From Thioploca ingrica (GTDB lineage: Bacteria; Pseudomonadota; Gammaproteobacteria; Beggiatoales; Beggiatoaceae), in the NCBI GenBank assembly GCA_000828835.1, contig AP014633.1, positions 2,356,001 through 2,420,000 of the forward strand: DNA of 64,000 nucleotides, given 5' to 3'. Numbering within the stretch: position 1 is the stretch's first letter; the number at the start of each line of letters is the position of its first letter. The notes under the pieces were generated by a model. It was not told the origin of the DNA, made no database searches, and was given only the letters and a program-made list of their open reading frames with translations. Of the stretch, positions 1 to 8,656 are shown in pieces. The position numbers and the translations under genes were made by a program.

Positions 1-1088
1 CATTCAGCAAATTTCGCGGCATCTTCTTGTTGAAGTAGCGCAATATGTAACGTTTTAGCTATTAAACTTAATTTGATTAACTGATTAGCATCATCGACTT
101 TAGCAATCGTATCTTGGAGAAAGCGAGCCGATTGCTGTCTCCGGTTTTCTAATGGCTTGACTTGCTCCGGTTGAATCGTTTTGGTTTCAGCTTGATCATC
201 CACTTTAACCTTTAACTGGGCAGCTAATTGTGCCGATTGATCAGTATGAATTGCCTGCATTTCCTGTATGGCTTTCGCCAAGGCGGCTATCATGGTTTCT
301 TGATCTTGATCTTGATGTTTGGCAAATTGTGCTTGCTCAGCGAGATAATGCTGAAAAACGGGTTGATATTGAGTGTAATTGCTTAGAACAATATTGATTT
401 GATTGAGGTTTTCTTGCCGATGAAATCGAGCTTGCAAAGATTTAGCTAATTCAATGAATTGTTGATAATCATTTTGCCACTCGGCTAGCTTATCCGCATC
501 TACTTGGGCGATCAAAGTCATCTGTAACCGCTTGAGATTATCAGCTAATTGCAACAAACGAGTGGCATCTGCCACGTTAGTTATTTTTTCTTGCAAAAAA
601 GTTTCGGCTTGCTTCCTAATATCTTGTAGTTGTTGTTCTTGATCATCGTAGTTATCTCTAGCCGATTGCAATACCTTCTCTGCGGATTGTTGCATCGTAC
701 CCATCGCAATGGCTTTTTGTTTTGCTAAATTGACATAATTCAAAAAAGACGCTTCATATTCATGGACTTTTTTAATAATATCATCCATCTGCTCTTTATT
801 AACCGTCTGTTGAAATTCCTCTTTGGTTAACTGAGCTTGAGTTACCAAAGTGTTTACTTGTTCATTAACTTGTTTAATATGACTTTCTTGTTCAGTCAGC
901 CGATAATCTTTTTCAGCTAACTGAGTTTTATAAATACCTTGTACCAGTTGATTAACATTATTCATTTTCTCAAATCGCTCAGTGATGCTAGCTAAACCAT
1001 ACCAACCCAACCCAGCGACTGTTATAGTGAGTATTAAAATCAGCCCAAAACCCATTCCTAACTTCACGCCCAAAGTCATACGGAACAT
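1..1088 (-). CDS. Methyl-accepting chemotaxis-type receptor, N-terminal part (partial)
   Basis: An open frame of 362 codons runs from an ATG at 1088 to the window edge, so the C-terminus is missing. An AAGGAG Shine-Dalgarno lies just upstream. The protein starts MFRMTLGVKLGMGFG, a short basic cytoplasmic tail typical of chemoreceptors, followed by one membrane helix (about residues 12-32). The rest is a long, Gln/Glu/Ala-rich helical region, as expected of a periplasmic four-helix or HBM-type sensor. A segment is repeated within it: residues near 190-235 (ADATRLLQLADNLKRLQ) resemble residues near 330-362 (DDANQLIKLSLIAKTLH), both ending in K-[LF]-A-E-W. This suggests a bimodular sensor. The HAMP and signalling domains would lie outside the window, so the chemoreceptor call is inference; a histidine kinase with the same sensor is possible. 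Confidence 0.6.
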   Translation of the reverse strand, partial: MFRMTLGVKLGMGFGLILILTITVAGLGWYGLASITERFEKMNNVNQLVQGIYKTQLAEKDYRLTEQESHIKQVNEQVNTLVTQAQLTKEEFQQTVNKEQMDDIIKKVHEYEASFLNYVNLAKQKAIAMGTMQQSAEKVLQSARDNYDDQEQQLQDIRKQAETFLQEKITNVADATRLLQLADNLKRLQMTLIAQVDADKLAEWQNDYQQFIELAKSLQARFHRQENLNQINIVLSNYTQYQPVFQHYLAEQAQFAKHQDQDQETMIAALAKAIQEMQAIHTDQSAQLAAQLKVKVDDQAETKTIQPEQVKPLENRRQQSARFLQDTIAKVDDANQLIKLSLIAKTLHIALLQQEDAAKFAE

Positions 1089-1503
1089 ATGCTTTTCTCC
1101 TTAAGTTAACAATTGGATTACTAAATTAACTGATTTTTATTTATTTTTTTTGCCAATAGGAATTCCCGTGCTCATAAATTATTTACATTCTATACCAAGC
1201 ACTTGACTAATACTCTAAGTAATACTAAATTTTTGCGTATTTACTAAAACAAATCTAGATTAGCTCAAGGTTAGCAAGGGATTTTTTAACACCTAGAAGA
1301 GAAACTTGGACAAGAAGGGTATGATGTGTCGGGGGAGGGTATGCAGCTAGGTAGGGTGGACATTGCACACCAGGAAAGATGTGATTGGTGAGGGGTGTGC
1401 GGTGCACACCCTACAAGGCTCGCCAATATTTACAATTGGCTACAAACTCTGGTTTCCGTGAATTATAGTGACAGCGCTTTGTCCGTCACTTAGCATTTAG
1501 ATA
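1089..1503. other. Intergenic region between receptor gene and secreted-protein gene
   Basis: There is no convincing coding frame here. The leftward receptor gene would be expressed from this AT-rich stretch. Its right half holds a small palindromic repeat (1351-1414, listed separately). I see no clear sigma-70 box pair. Confidence 0.5.
1351..1414. repeat. Short palindromic intergenic repeat
   Basis: The left end GTAGGGTGGACATTGCACAC is matched in inverted orientation by the right end, whose reverse complement begins GTAGGGTGTGCACCGCACA. The first eight bases are perfect. It belongs to the same loose family of GTAGGGTGG-edged palindromes seen near 13903 and 57023, which suggests a dispersed, non-autonomous element. 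Confidence 0.5.
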
Positions 1504-2442
1504 TTAATCAATTGACACCGGTTGAGTAGAAACTAGATGAGGGGTTTTAGTTCCATCATAATCAACGTCTACAAGCGCGTAGCAGTATTTTGTACCAGCG
1601 GTAACAGCCGTATCAGTAAATTGGTAGGAAGCACCTGAAACTGAAGTGCCTCGAGAGTTGATCTGAGAAGAAGTATATCCAACATTTTTATAATTGTTAG
1701 GATCGAGGTCACAGACACCACTTGCGGGTTCATCACCTCTGGCAATAAGGAAGTGGGCGTTATTTTCTTCAGTAGCAGTTTCCCATTCGATTTTTACTTT
1801 GCCGTTTTCGGGTTTAGCGGTGAGGGAATCTAGGGTGATGGAGAGTGCGTGCCGACCGTCTAGGCAAGCTACAAGTTCATCATTTTCATTATACAATTTA
1901 GTTTTAGTTCCTTTAGGAGGAAAATGCCAATCGGTTGGAAGGATAAACTTTATTCCTTTAGCCCGCATAATATGTGGATCTATATTGTGCAAAGTACCTA
2001 TACCAGGAACATCTATTTCAAAATAGACCCTAAATTCACTGTCAGCCTCTGTGGGAATGGTTTCGACAATTTCACCTTTTGAAGCAGGTGTGATGCCTTG
2101 GTTCACGCCAGCACGGACAGTAATTCCACTTCCATTAAGTACCATAGAAACTATCTCGGTATCAATCTGATGAGGGACACCCGCTTGCCTTTCAATCTCA
2201 GTGGGCCCGGTTAGGAAGAGATTTTCTACTATTTTGTCCTCTAAACACTCGTCGTTTCTTGCTTTTACAACGGTTACAACAGCAGTGCTGTTCGTAATAT
2301 CAGTCCCTGCTGGGCACTTATCTACCCAATGATTCCCAGGCCCGCAAACAGGAGGTGCTGCCATCACCGATGATACATTCAACGATACTAATGTCAAAGA
2401 AGAAATGGCCGCCAAACACAATTTAGATTTTACTTTCAACAC
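1504..2442 (-). CDS. Secreted protein with C-terminal FN3-like domain
   Basis: The 312-residue product has a classical signal peptide (MLKVKSKLCLAAISS..., cleavage probably after the Ala pair near residue 29). The mature protein opens with a Cys-containing segment (VCGPGNHWVDKCPAG). The middle, about residues 50-200, is not a family I recognise. Residues about 205-312 look like a fibronectin-III/Ig-like sandwich: a LTAKPENGKVKIEWETATE strand pattern, then AHFLIARG and a final YQFTDTAVTAGTKYCYALVDVD block. This pattern is common in surface proteins of filamentous sulfur bacteria and Bacteroidetes. No catalytic motif is visible. It is probably exported to the periplasm or outside. The function is unknown. 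Confidence 0.75.
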   Translation of the reverse strand: MLKVKSKLCLAAISSLTLVSLNVSSVMAAPPVCGPGNHWVDKCPAGTDITNSTAVVTVVKARNDECLEDKIVENLFLTGPTEIERQAGVPHQIDTEIVSMVLNGSGITVRAGVNQGITPASKGEIVETIPTEADSEFRVYFEIDVPGIGTLHNIDPHIMRAKGIKFILPTDWHFPPKGTKTKLYNENDELVACLDGRHALSITLDSLTAKPENGKVKIEWETATEENNAHFLIARGDEPASGVCDLDPNNYKNVGYTSSQINSRGTSVSGASYQFTDTAVTAGTKYCYALVDVDYDGTKTPHLVSTQPVSID

Positions 2443-3067
2443 GATATTTTTAATCTCATTGATAAAAAAATTATTAGGATTTCCATAAAGGAAAATAGAT
2501 TATAAAGACTTCAAACACAAATTCAATTGAATTTTGAACTAACCAACTTGGAGTGCGTTGTTAATGCACCATTAATAAAGCGAGCCAAAGTAGGATGGGT
2601 AGAAAGCGAGCGTAGAATGCGGTGAGCTTGTAAATCGCATTAATTAAAATACTCTAAGGTATCCGATCATTCAATACAATTCGTTGTTTTGTGTCTCGAT
2701 TGAGGCGGTTCGTTTCTCAGCGTATCCTACGCTTCACTACCATTAAGTTAAGGAAACCTTCCCCTCGCCCGCTGGGAGAGGAGTGAGGGTTAACCCCCCT
2801 TGAAAAGTAAACCGATTTTTCCCTCACCCGCTTAGTCTAACTGAGGCAACTAAAATCTTTGAGTCTTCAAACGGCTGAGATAAAATAAAAAAATATTAAA
2901 ATACCAACCCGCGACCAAAAAAATTGCCAAAATAATTTTACTCTACCAGAACAATAAGTGGTACCATTCCAACCGATTGAGTTGTACCAGCAGGTAATCT
3001 TTACAATTAACTGATTAAATAGAATATTTAAGATTTTCTCATGAACTGATTTTTCCGAGAACTAAAT
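2443..3067. other. Long intergenic region with repeat fragments
   Basis: There is no supported gene. Positions 2741-2800 hold a partial copy of the element that is complete at 29857-30012 (shared CATTAAGTTAAGGAAA, then CCGCTGGGAGAGG). A second repeat-like stretch around 2580-2630 (GTAGGATGGGTAGA...) recurs in degenerate form near 54930. The AT-rich 2880-3060 part presumably carries the promoter of the GGDEF gene. Confidence 0.5.
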
Positions 3068-3973
3068 ATGAACTATAGCCAATTTAAACTGTATTCCATC
3101 CTTGCTCAAATACCCTTTTTACATAAAAGCTATAACCGTAAAGTCATGTTCATAGTCTTTATTGGTCTCCAACTGCCTTTATTGACTTTACTGTTCTATA
3201 TAGCGGTCAATTCAACCTTGACTTTTCATGATCATTACCTTCTTATTATGGTTATGTTGTTATCAACGGGATTCAGTACCGCCATCACGTTGTTATTATT
3301 ATTTTTAATTCTGTATCCTATCAATCTGGTTGCAACTACCCTCTATCAATATATCAGTGAAGAAAAAAGAACTCAGTTACCCGTGGGTTATGAAGACTCC
3401 GCCGGTCAATTGATGACTTATATTCAATATATGATTGATAAAATAGAGTTATTTAGTAAATCCCTGCGCAATGCTTCTAACCTCGATCCACTCACGGGGA
3501 TACAAAACCGTCGCTCTGGTGAAGAACATCTTCGCCAAGATATGGCGCGTGCTCGTCGTGCTGAAAATCAAATTTTGGTTGCTTTAGTGGATATCGATCA
3601 GTTACAAAATATCAATGATCACTTTGGTTACCATGTTGGTGATGTTTGTTTAACTCAAATTGCTGAGATCCTTTCTAAAAATGTTCGTGAAGGCGATTGG
3701 TTGGCACGCTGGGATGGCGATGAATTTCTTATCGTCTTATGGAATTTTAACCATATCCAACCCCGTGCGGCTTTAGAACGGATTCAGCGACAAACGATTA
3801 AAACGCCGATGGGAGAACTTCTTAAAATCAGTTTAAGTGTGGGTGCTTGTGAGTATCGAGGTGATACTGATTTTGCAACCGATACGGATATGGAAGCTCT
3901 CCTGATTCATCTCGAAGAAGCGTTGTCTAAGGTCAAGCAATCCGGGGGTGGTGGAATTGCAATTTGTGAATAA
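3068..3973 (+). CDS. Membrane diguanylate cyclase-like protein (GGDEF domain)
   Basis: The 301-residue protein has two membrane helices (about 26-47 and 57-93), a short linker and a GGDEF domain (about 135-300) that would make cyclic di-GMP from two GTP. The domain start LDPLTGIQNRR and the metal-binding D of VALVDIDQLQNIND fit an active cyclase. The signature loop reads DGDEF at 216-220 instead of GGDEF: the first Gly is Asp, while the Gly-Asp-Glu-Phe core stays. The product-inhibition site RxxD is intact (R207-E-G-D210) at the canonical five-residue spacing. There is no recognisable periplasmic sensor beyond a loop of about ten residues. Activity is therefore likely but not certain. It stands alone, with no partner gene in the same transcription unit. 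Confidence 0.85.
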   Translation: MNYSQFKLYSILAQIPFLHKSYNRKVMFIVFIGLQLPLLTLLFYIAVNSTLTFHDHYLLIMVMLLSTGFSTAITLLLLFLILYPINLVATTLYQYISEEKRTQLPVGYEDSAGQLMTYIQYMIDKIELFSKSLRNASNLDPLTGIQNRRSGEEHLRQDMARARRAENQILVALVDIDQLQNINDHFGYHVGDVCLTQIAEILSKNVREGDWLARWDGDEFLIVLWNFNHIQPRAALERIQRQTIKTPMGELLKISLSVGACEYRGDTDFATDTDMEALLIHLEEALSKVKQSGGGGIAICE

Positions 3974-4317
3974 ATTATCATAGCTACAGATTATTTTTAC
4001 AGTTAAATGTGAAGTAGATAATTTAACTTATTTATTTTAAAATAGTTATCTGGTGATAAATCACTTGTCTAACGACTAACCAATTATTAAAATATTCAAC
4101 TTGACCTCCATCACGCTTCCAAAGCATCTCCTCTGGAGAATTCAAGGAAACACCGGCTATCGTAGCTAAAATCAATTGGGAAAAGGGTAGATAATTCCTC
4201 TTGTTCTGGTTTAAGTAAAGCTATCATTAACTTGAATTAGAGCTGATTTCCGCTAGCAAGTGGTTATATTTTTTTACTTTACCCTAAAATCGTAATGCGC
4301 AAGAGAGACAGTATCTT
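3974..4317. other. Intergenic region upstream of the FtsK-like gene
   Basis: These 344 bases are AT-rich and show no coding frame, RNA gene or strong repeat. They presumably hold the promoter for the gene at 4318. Confidence 0.4.
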
Positions 4318-6492
4318 ATGATGATAAGGAACGAACGAATGGCTCAACAGGCTCGCCGTACCAATCGAAGAAGCAGTGCGCCTAAAGAAAAGCTGATTGG
4401 ACATGGTCTGCGCGAGATTGTGTTAATCTTTTTCTGCTTTGTCGCGTTATATCTGTTTGTATCGCTACTAACTTATTATGGTGGTGATCCGGGTTGGTCA
4501 CATAGTGGTCCGGTTGAAGAAGTAAGAAACAAAGGCGGCGTTGCCGGGGCCTTATTTGCCGATATCTTTTTTTATTTATTTGGTTATTTTGCCTATTTAT
4601 TTCCGATTATGGTTGGTTACAGTGGTTGGCTTATTTATCAAGGTCGTCATCATGATATTTTAGCTGAACCCAGAAACTTAATTATTCCTTCAATTGGCTT
4701 TATTTTGACTTTAAGCGCCGGTTGTGGTTTAGCGATCGTGCATTTTATGGCAGAAAGTGCTTTATTACCGACTCATGCCGGCGGTATTTTAGGTTTGTGG
4801 ATTGGCAATGGGTTGGTATCTATTGTGGATCGGTTAGGTGCAACCTTAATTTTATTGGCATTATTTTTTACGGGCATGACTTTGCTCACGGGATTATCCT
4901 GGTTGAGATTAATGGATAAATTAGGTTATCACACTTTGCTGTGGTTACCCGTTCTAGAACGATTTTTCAGCCAACAATTCCTCCCTTGGTTGTTCGAATA
5001 TAGTCAGCAGGGATTACGAGTTATCAAACAGCTATTAAGGATCTTGCTGGTTAAGCTCATTACCTGGAGCAAATTCGCTTATGCACGCTGGCAAGTCCGT
5101 CGAAAGGAATGGCGTAAGGAACGTGAACGGTATGCAGACTATGACGATAGCGATTATGAAGCAGAGGAAGATTATTTTTTAAATGAGAAACAACAGGATA
5201 ATGAATTAGCTAGCGCATCACCGTCAATTAAACCTAAAACCGAATCACCGCCTTTACCGGAACCTGAAGAAATAGCGGCAACCGCATTCAAAATTGAGCC
5301 ACCAACCCCACCGCTGTTACCGGTTCTTGATTGGTTGGATCCCACGCCCACTAAGACTTCACCAACGAATTTCAAGAATTTATCTTCGCGAATGGAAGAA
5401 GCCTTTGCGACGCTACAAATTGAAGCGATAGTCAATACCATCCATCCTGGACCGGTGTTGTTCGGTTTTGAAGTGCAAACCATTACGCCGATTAATACGA
5501 ATCATCTCACTGAATTAGGCGAGGCACTCGCTAAAGTATTACAGGTCACCATACGGGCGGTTGAAACCCAACCGGGGATTTTAACTGTCGAAATGCCTAG
5601 TCCTAAGCGACAAACGATTTATTTAAGTGAGTTATTGAATTCCCCAGAATATCAAAATAATCTGTCTCCCTTACCCGTCGCACTGGGTCAAGATATGAGT
5701 GGGCAAGCGGTTATTGTTGATTTAACCCGTATTCCTCATATTCTGATGGCCGGGAGTGAAAGTGCAGAAAAAGACCTAGCTCTCCATACTTTAATTCTAA
5801 GCTTGTTGTTTAAATCCCCACCGAGCAAAGTACGGTTGATTTTGGTCAATAATTCTGCTCAAGTATTTTCAACTTATACGGATTTACCCCATTTATTAAC
5901 CCCCATTATTGCTGATATGCAACGAACCACACACGCTTTACAATGGTGTGTTCAAGAAATGGAGCGACGTTATCGATTAATGGCGACACTTAGCGTCCGT
6001 AATATTGATGATTACAATCAAGCTTTACTTAATCCCGCAACGCTAGCCCGCTTGCCAGAACCAGATACTCAAAAACCGCTTTTCTATGTGGTGGTTATGA
6101 TCAGTGAGATCGATGAATTAATGAAAAATAGTAGCGGTGCTCAGGCAGAAGAAGCCATTACGCGTTTAACTCAAAAGGCACGTGCCGCTGGGATTCATCT
6201 TATTTTAGCGACGCAATATCCTTCGGTAAATGTCATTACCGGCTTATTAAAAGCTAATATTCCTACGCGGATGGCATTTCGAGTGACTAATAAAAGCGAA
6301 TCACGTACTATTTTAGGTCAAATGGGTGCGGAAAATTTATTAGGTCAAGGAGATATGTTATATATGACAGCGGGGACCGGTATGCCGGTGCGAGTACACG
6401 GTAGTTTTATTTCTGCAACTGAAATTCATCGAGTTGTCAGTAATCTAAAACAACAAGCTATTCCGAATTATATTAATTTAGATGTCAGTTAA
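4318..6492 (+). CDS. FtsK/SpoIIIE-like membrane protein with degenerate motor domain
   Basis: The 724 residues align end to end with FtsK: an N-terminal four-helix membrane domain (about 30-200), a charged, Pro/Glu-rich linker (about 255-345), and alpha and beta motor domains (about 360-715). Canonical stretches are kept, such as ITRLTQKARAAGIHLILATQ and ITGLLKANIPTRMAFRV. The nucleotide site is not. Where FtsK has GTTGSGKS this protein reads GSESAEKD (479-486), so the P-loop Gly-Lys-Ser/Thr is gone. The Walker B Asp is Ser596 (VVVMISEIDELM), with the following Glu kept. The Asp-Pro-Lys motif of the usual VDPK segment is replaced by VNNSAQ. The gamma DNA-reading domain is absent. The frame is intact throughout. 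I infer a non-ATPase paralogue that might scaffold or modulate a true FtsK or the divisome. Confidence 0.85.
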   Translation: MMIRNERMAQQARRTNRRSSAPKEKLIGHGLREIVLIFFCFVALYLFVSLLTYYGGDPGWSHSGPVEEVRNKGGVAGALFADIFFYLFGYFAYLFPIMVGYSGWLIYQGRHHDILAEPRNLIIPSIGFILTLSAGCGLAIVHFMAESALLPTHAGGILGLWIGNGLVSIVDRLGATLILLALFFTGMTLLTGLSWLRLMDKLGYHTLLWLPVLERFFSQQFLPWLFEYSQQGLRVIKQLLRILLVKLITWSKFAYARWQVRRKEWRKERERYADYDDSDYEAEEDYFLNEKQQDNELASASPSIKPKTESPPLPEPEEIAATAFKIEPPTPPLLPVLDWLDPTPTKTSPTNFKNLSSRMEEAFATLQIEAIVNTIHPGPVLFGFEVQTITPINTNHLTELGEALAKVLQVTIRAVETQPGILTVEMPSPKRQTIYLSELLNSPEYQNNLSPLPVALGQDMSGQAVIVDLTRIPHILMAGSESAEKDLALHTLILSLLFKSPPSKVRLILVNNSAQVFSTYTDLPHLLTPIIADMQRTTHALQWCVQEMERRYRLMATLSVRNIDDYNQALLNPATLARLPEPDTQKPLFYVVVMISEIDELMKNSSGAQAEEAITRLTQKARAAGIHLILATQYPSVNVITGLLKANIPTRMAFRVTNKSESRTILGQMGAENLLGQGDMLYMTAGTGMPVRVHGSFISATEIHRVVSNLKQQAIPNYINLDVS

Positions 6493-6531
6493 TCCGTATG
6501 AAATATATAATAATATCGCCCCCCCGCGAAA

Positions 6532-6558
6532 CAAGCCTGCAATTTTAATTGTGGGCTG
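6532..6558. terminator. Possible bidirectional terminator hairpin
   Basis: AGCCTGCAATT and AATTGTGGGCT form a stem with two G-U pairs, between the convergent FtsK-like and cpdA genes. The T-run is weak, so this is tentative. Confidence 0.35.
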
Positions 6559-6619
6559 AATAGCTTTTCTTAATTTAAGGGTTAGAATTAAGTAACTCAT
6601 TAATTAAGTTGGAGAAGTC

Positions 6620-7369
6620 TCAATCTGATAAATAATTCACATAAGTATGTACTTGTGAACCATTCCATTCGATGATACGCCAACCAGGACGAGTATGTTC
6701 AATAACGAAATGAGGCGTGCGAGTGTCAATTTGAAAAATAGTTGAAGGCGTGAGATAAATATATTTATCTTCTTTTAATATCGTCTTTTCGGCGTGATAA
6801 TGTCCACAGAAAATATGTCTGATTTGAGATAATTGGGTCAAGACCGACCATACCTCTTCCGTATTTTGTAAGGCATGGCGCTCATCCATAAATTGACAAC
6901 CACAATGTAATGGTGGATGGTGTATAAATAGCAAGGCTGGTTCTGATTGTTGTAAAAATTGTTCTTTTAACCAAATCAGTTGTTGTGGTGCTACTCGATA
7001 GGGAGAACTATCTAAAAATAATAACCATCGTTCTTTAACCTGGCGACTGAAATACAGCATCCCATTTGATATTTCTTCCTTTGGTAACTTAAAAGCGCGT
7101 GCTAAACGTGGAACATGATCATGATTACCGGGCATTACCACATAAGGATAAGGAAAAGCAGCTAAAGTTTCTTTTAACCAAGCATAAGCTTCTGGTTCTC
7201 CAGCCGCAGCCGCTAAATCACCCGATACGACTAGTAAATCTAAACGAATTTTAGCCAATGTTTGCAGGACATGAGAGAACTGTTGACGAGCATGAATACC
7301 TCGATAGGGTAAATCTGAACGTCCAATATGGGGGTCAGTGACTTGGGCAATAGTTAAATGGGTTGACAT
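6620..7369 (-). CDS. cpdA: 3',5'-cyclic-AMP phosphodiesterase (CpdA/Icc family)
   Basis: This 249-residue class III metallophosphoesterase would hydrolyse cAMP to AMP in the cytoplasm. All dinuclear-metal motifs are present: D12-x-H14 (TDPHIG), GD at 50-51, GNHD at 81-84, the HH of LLFIHHPP (150-151) and GHYH at 189-192. The C-terminal LTPSTIFQIDTRTPHF and PGWRIIEWNG blocks match E. coli CpdA rather than generic phosphoesterases. The length is close to the family's 275. It follows the methyltransferase gene on the same strand after about 78 bp and may be cotranscribed with apaG. It could lower cAMP levels that act through Crp. Confidence 0.88.
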   Translation of the reverse strand: MSTHLTIAQVTDPHIGRSDLPYRGIHARQQFSHVLQTLAKIRLDLLVVSGDLAAAAGEPEAYAWLKETLAAFPYPYVVMPGNHDHVPRLARAFKLPKEEISNGMLYFSRQVKERWLLFLDSSPYRVAPQQLIWLKEQFLQQSEPALLFIHHPPLHCGCQFMDERHALQNTEEVWSVLTQLSQIRHIFCGHYHAEKTILKEDKYIYLTPSTIFQIDTRTPHFVIEHTRPGWRIIEWNGSQVHTYVNYLSD

Positions 7370-7447
7370 GGTATATTCTCCTGGTTGTTCTTGCCAAGAC
7401 CACAGAACAGAATTTAAAGTGATTGCTTCAAGACGGGGCTATCACCT

Positions 7448-8059
7448 TTATTGCGGTGGTTTATACAACAGAATTTGTCGAAACCAACCTCGAGCTAAAG
7501 CCGGGCTATTGTTGAGTAAGATTAGGTTAGGATGGCTGAGTTCTTCAAATACGACATCGGTTCGAGTAGCTATTTTACCCAACCAGGGACTCAGCCAGCG
7601 ACGTAGTGGTGCCCACTGTTTGGGTTGTAAAAATTTATCTAAAATCAAAATTTTTCCTCCTGGCTTCAACACCCGAATTGCTTCATCTAGAACCCTCTGT
7701 GGCTGAGGAACGACCGCCAGAATAAAATGCATAATGACGAATTGGAAACCGTGGTCAGGATAAGGCAATTGCATCACATCACCTTGGTGGAGAATAAGAT
7801 TATCTTGGTTATGGATAGCCCGTTGAGCTTGTCTTAACATGGCCCAAGTGATATCTATCCCCACATAGTTATATCCTTTTGGAAGATAAGGAATATCCAA
7901 ACCACTCCCTATTCCACACAATAAAATCGGCCCTTCTGGTCTTGGCTGTCCCAATTGGGCAAGACTACGTTGTCGCGCCAACCGAGTGGGAGTGGCCACC
8001 ATTTTATTGTAAAATGGTGCCCATAGCGTGTAGCTTCGTTGCAACCCCGTCATTGGCAT
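7448..8059 (-). CDS. Class I SAM-dependent methyltransferase
   Basis: The 203-residue product resembles the UbiE/Methyltransf_11 fold. Motif I is LLCGIGSGLD (about 47-56), which binds the S-adenosylmethionine carboxypropyl group. The acidic ribose-binding residue is the Asp of YVGIDITWAML. Motif II/III follows as QFVIMHFILAVVPQPQRVLDE and then LKPGGKILILDKF. The start ATG at 8059 shares its A with the last base of the apaG TAA (TAATG), so translation is probably coupled. The substrate cannot be read from sequence. The opening RSYTLWAPFYN resembles the YDxxAxxYD start of UbiE-like enzymes acting on small lipid-soluble molecules. Confidence 0.8.
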   Translation of the reverse strand: MPMTGLQRSYTLWAPFYNKMVATPTRLARQRSLAQLGQPRPEGPILLCGIGSGLDIPYLPKGYNYVGIDITWAMLRQAQRAIHNQDNLILHQGDVMQLPYPDHGFQFVIMHFILAVVPQPQRVLDEAIRVLKPGGKILILDKFLQPKQWAPLRRWLSPWLGKIATRTDVVFEELSHPNLILLNNSPALARGWFRQILLYKPPQ

Positions 8060-8442
8060 TAGTGTAGTGTATGCGGTAATGCTAAGCTAAAAGGCGGAAT
8101 TTCTGCATAAAAAGATTGTCCATCATCTGCAATCAGCTGATAACGTCCTTGCATACTACCCACTGGGGTTTCTATCATCGTCGCACTGGTATATCGAAAA
8201 CCTTCTCCTGGCCGTAAATAGGGCTGTTCTCCAACCACACCTTCACCATAAACTTCTTGTATTTTGCCGTTAGCATCAGTAATTAACCAATGTCGTCTTA
8301 ATAGTCTTGCGGGCAAGGCACCCACATTGCGAATAGTAATAGTATAGGCAAAAACGTATCGATTGTCTTCGGGATCAGATTGGGCATCCACATACATTGT
8401 TTCTACCTCAACCCGAATATCATGGGGAGTGGAATAAGACAT
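8059..8442 (-). CDS. apaG: ApaG domain protein
   Basis: The 127-residue protein matches ApaG/DUF525 over its full length: VEVETMYVDAQSDPEDNRYVF is followed by the RLLRRHWLITDANG strand and the GEGVVGEQPYLRPGEGF loop, then SATMIETPVGSMQGRY. The frame is open upstream to 8646, but that extension reads through tRNA-His. The ATG at 8442, preceded by GGAAGG, gives the family's normal length, so I chose it. ApaG is a fibronectin-like single-domain protein; mutants affect cobalt/magnesium resistance, and the biochemical role is unclear. In many gammaproteobacteria it follows ksgA after surA-pdxA. Here ksgA is missing between pdxA and apaG, and a tRNA cluster and a FlgO-like gene lie there instead. 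Confidence 0.92.
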   Translation of the reverse strand: MSYSTPHDIRVEVETMYVDAQSDPEDNRYVFAYTITIRNVGALPARLLRRHWLITDANGKIQEVYGEGVVGEQPYLRPGEGFRYTSATMIETPVGSMQGRYQLIADDGQSFYAEIPPFSLALPHTLH

Positions 8443-8567
8443 AGTTACTACCTTCCGGTTGTTGTTAGTGAAAGTGAACACCCTAATATTTAGGTAATAA
8501 TGGATGTAGTTCAATTCACTATCATCTAATTTTTTTAACTGGTAGCAATCTGTTGTAACGAAAAAAT

Positions 8568-8643
8568 TGGGGTGAACGATGGGATTTGAACCCACGACCA
8601 TCGGAGCCACAATCCGATGCTCTACCAACTGAGCTACGTCCAC
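8568..8643 (-). tRNA. tRNA-His (GTG)
   Basis: The minus strand folds as a tRNA with acceptor GTGGACG/CGTTCAC, D stem GCTC/GAGC, anticodon loop TTGTGGC (anticodon GTG) and T loop TTTGAAT. Discriminator C73 is followed by an encoded CCA, and the template supplies the extra 5' G (position -1, at 8644) that marks tRNA-His. It is the last gene of a Pro-Arg-His cluster. Confidence 0.97.
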
Positions 8644-8656
8644 CACTAAAATACTC

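Noticed and set aside
1694..2026. A 110-residue plus-strand frame
   Set aside because: It is antisense to the secreted FN3-like protein, which has a signal peptide and clear domain pattern on the other strand.
5746..6120. The idea that the FtsK-like gene lost its Walker motifs through sequencing error or frameshift
   Set aside because: The frame is continuous on both sides with conserved FtsK residues, and substitutions are spread over three separate motifs, which one or two errors cannot explain.
8443..8646. An upstream extension of apaG that would give a 195-residue protein
   Set aside because: The extension reads straight through tRNA-His, and the ATG at 8442 has a good ribosome site and gives the normal family length.
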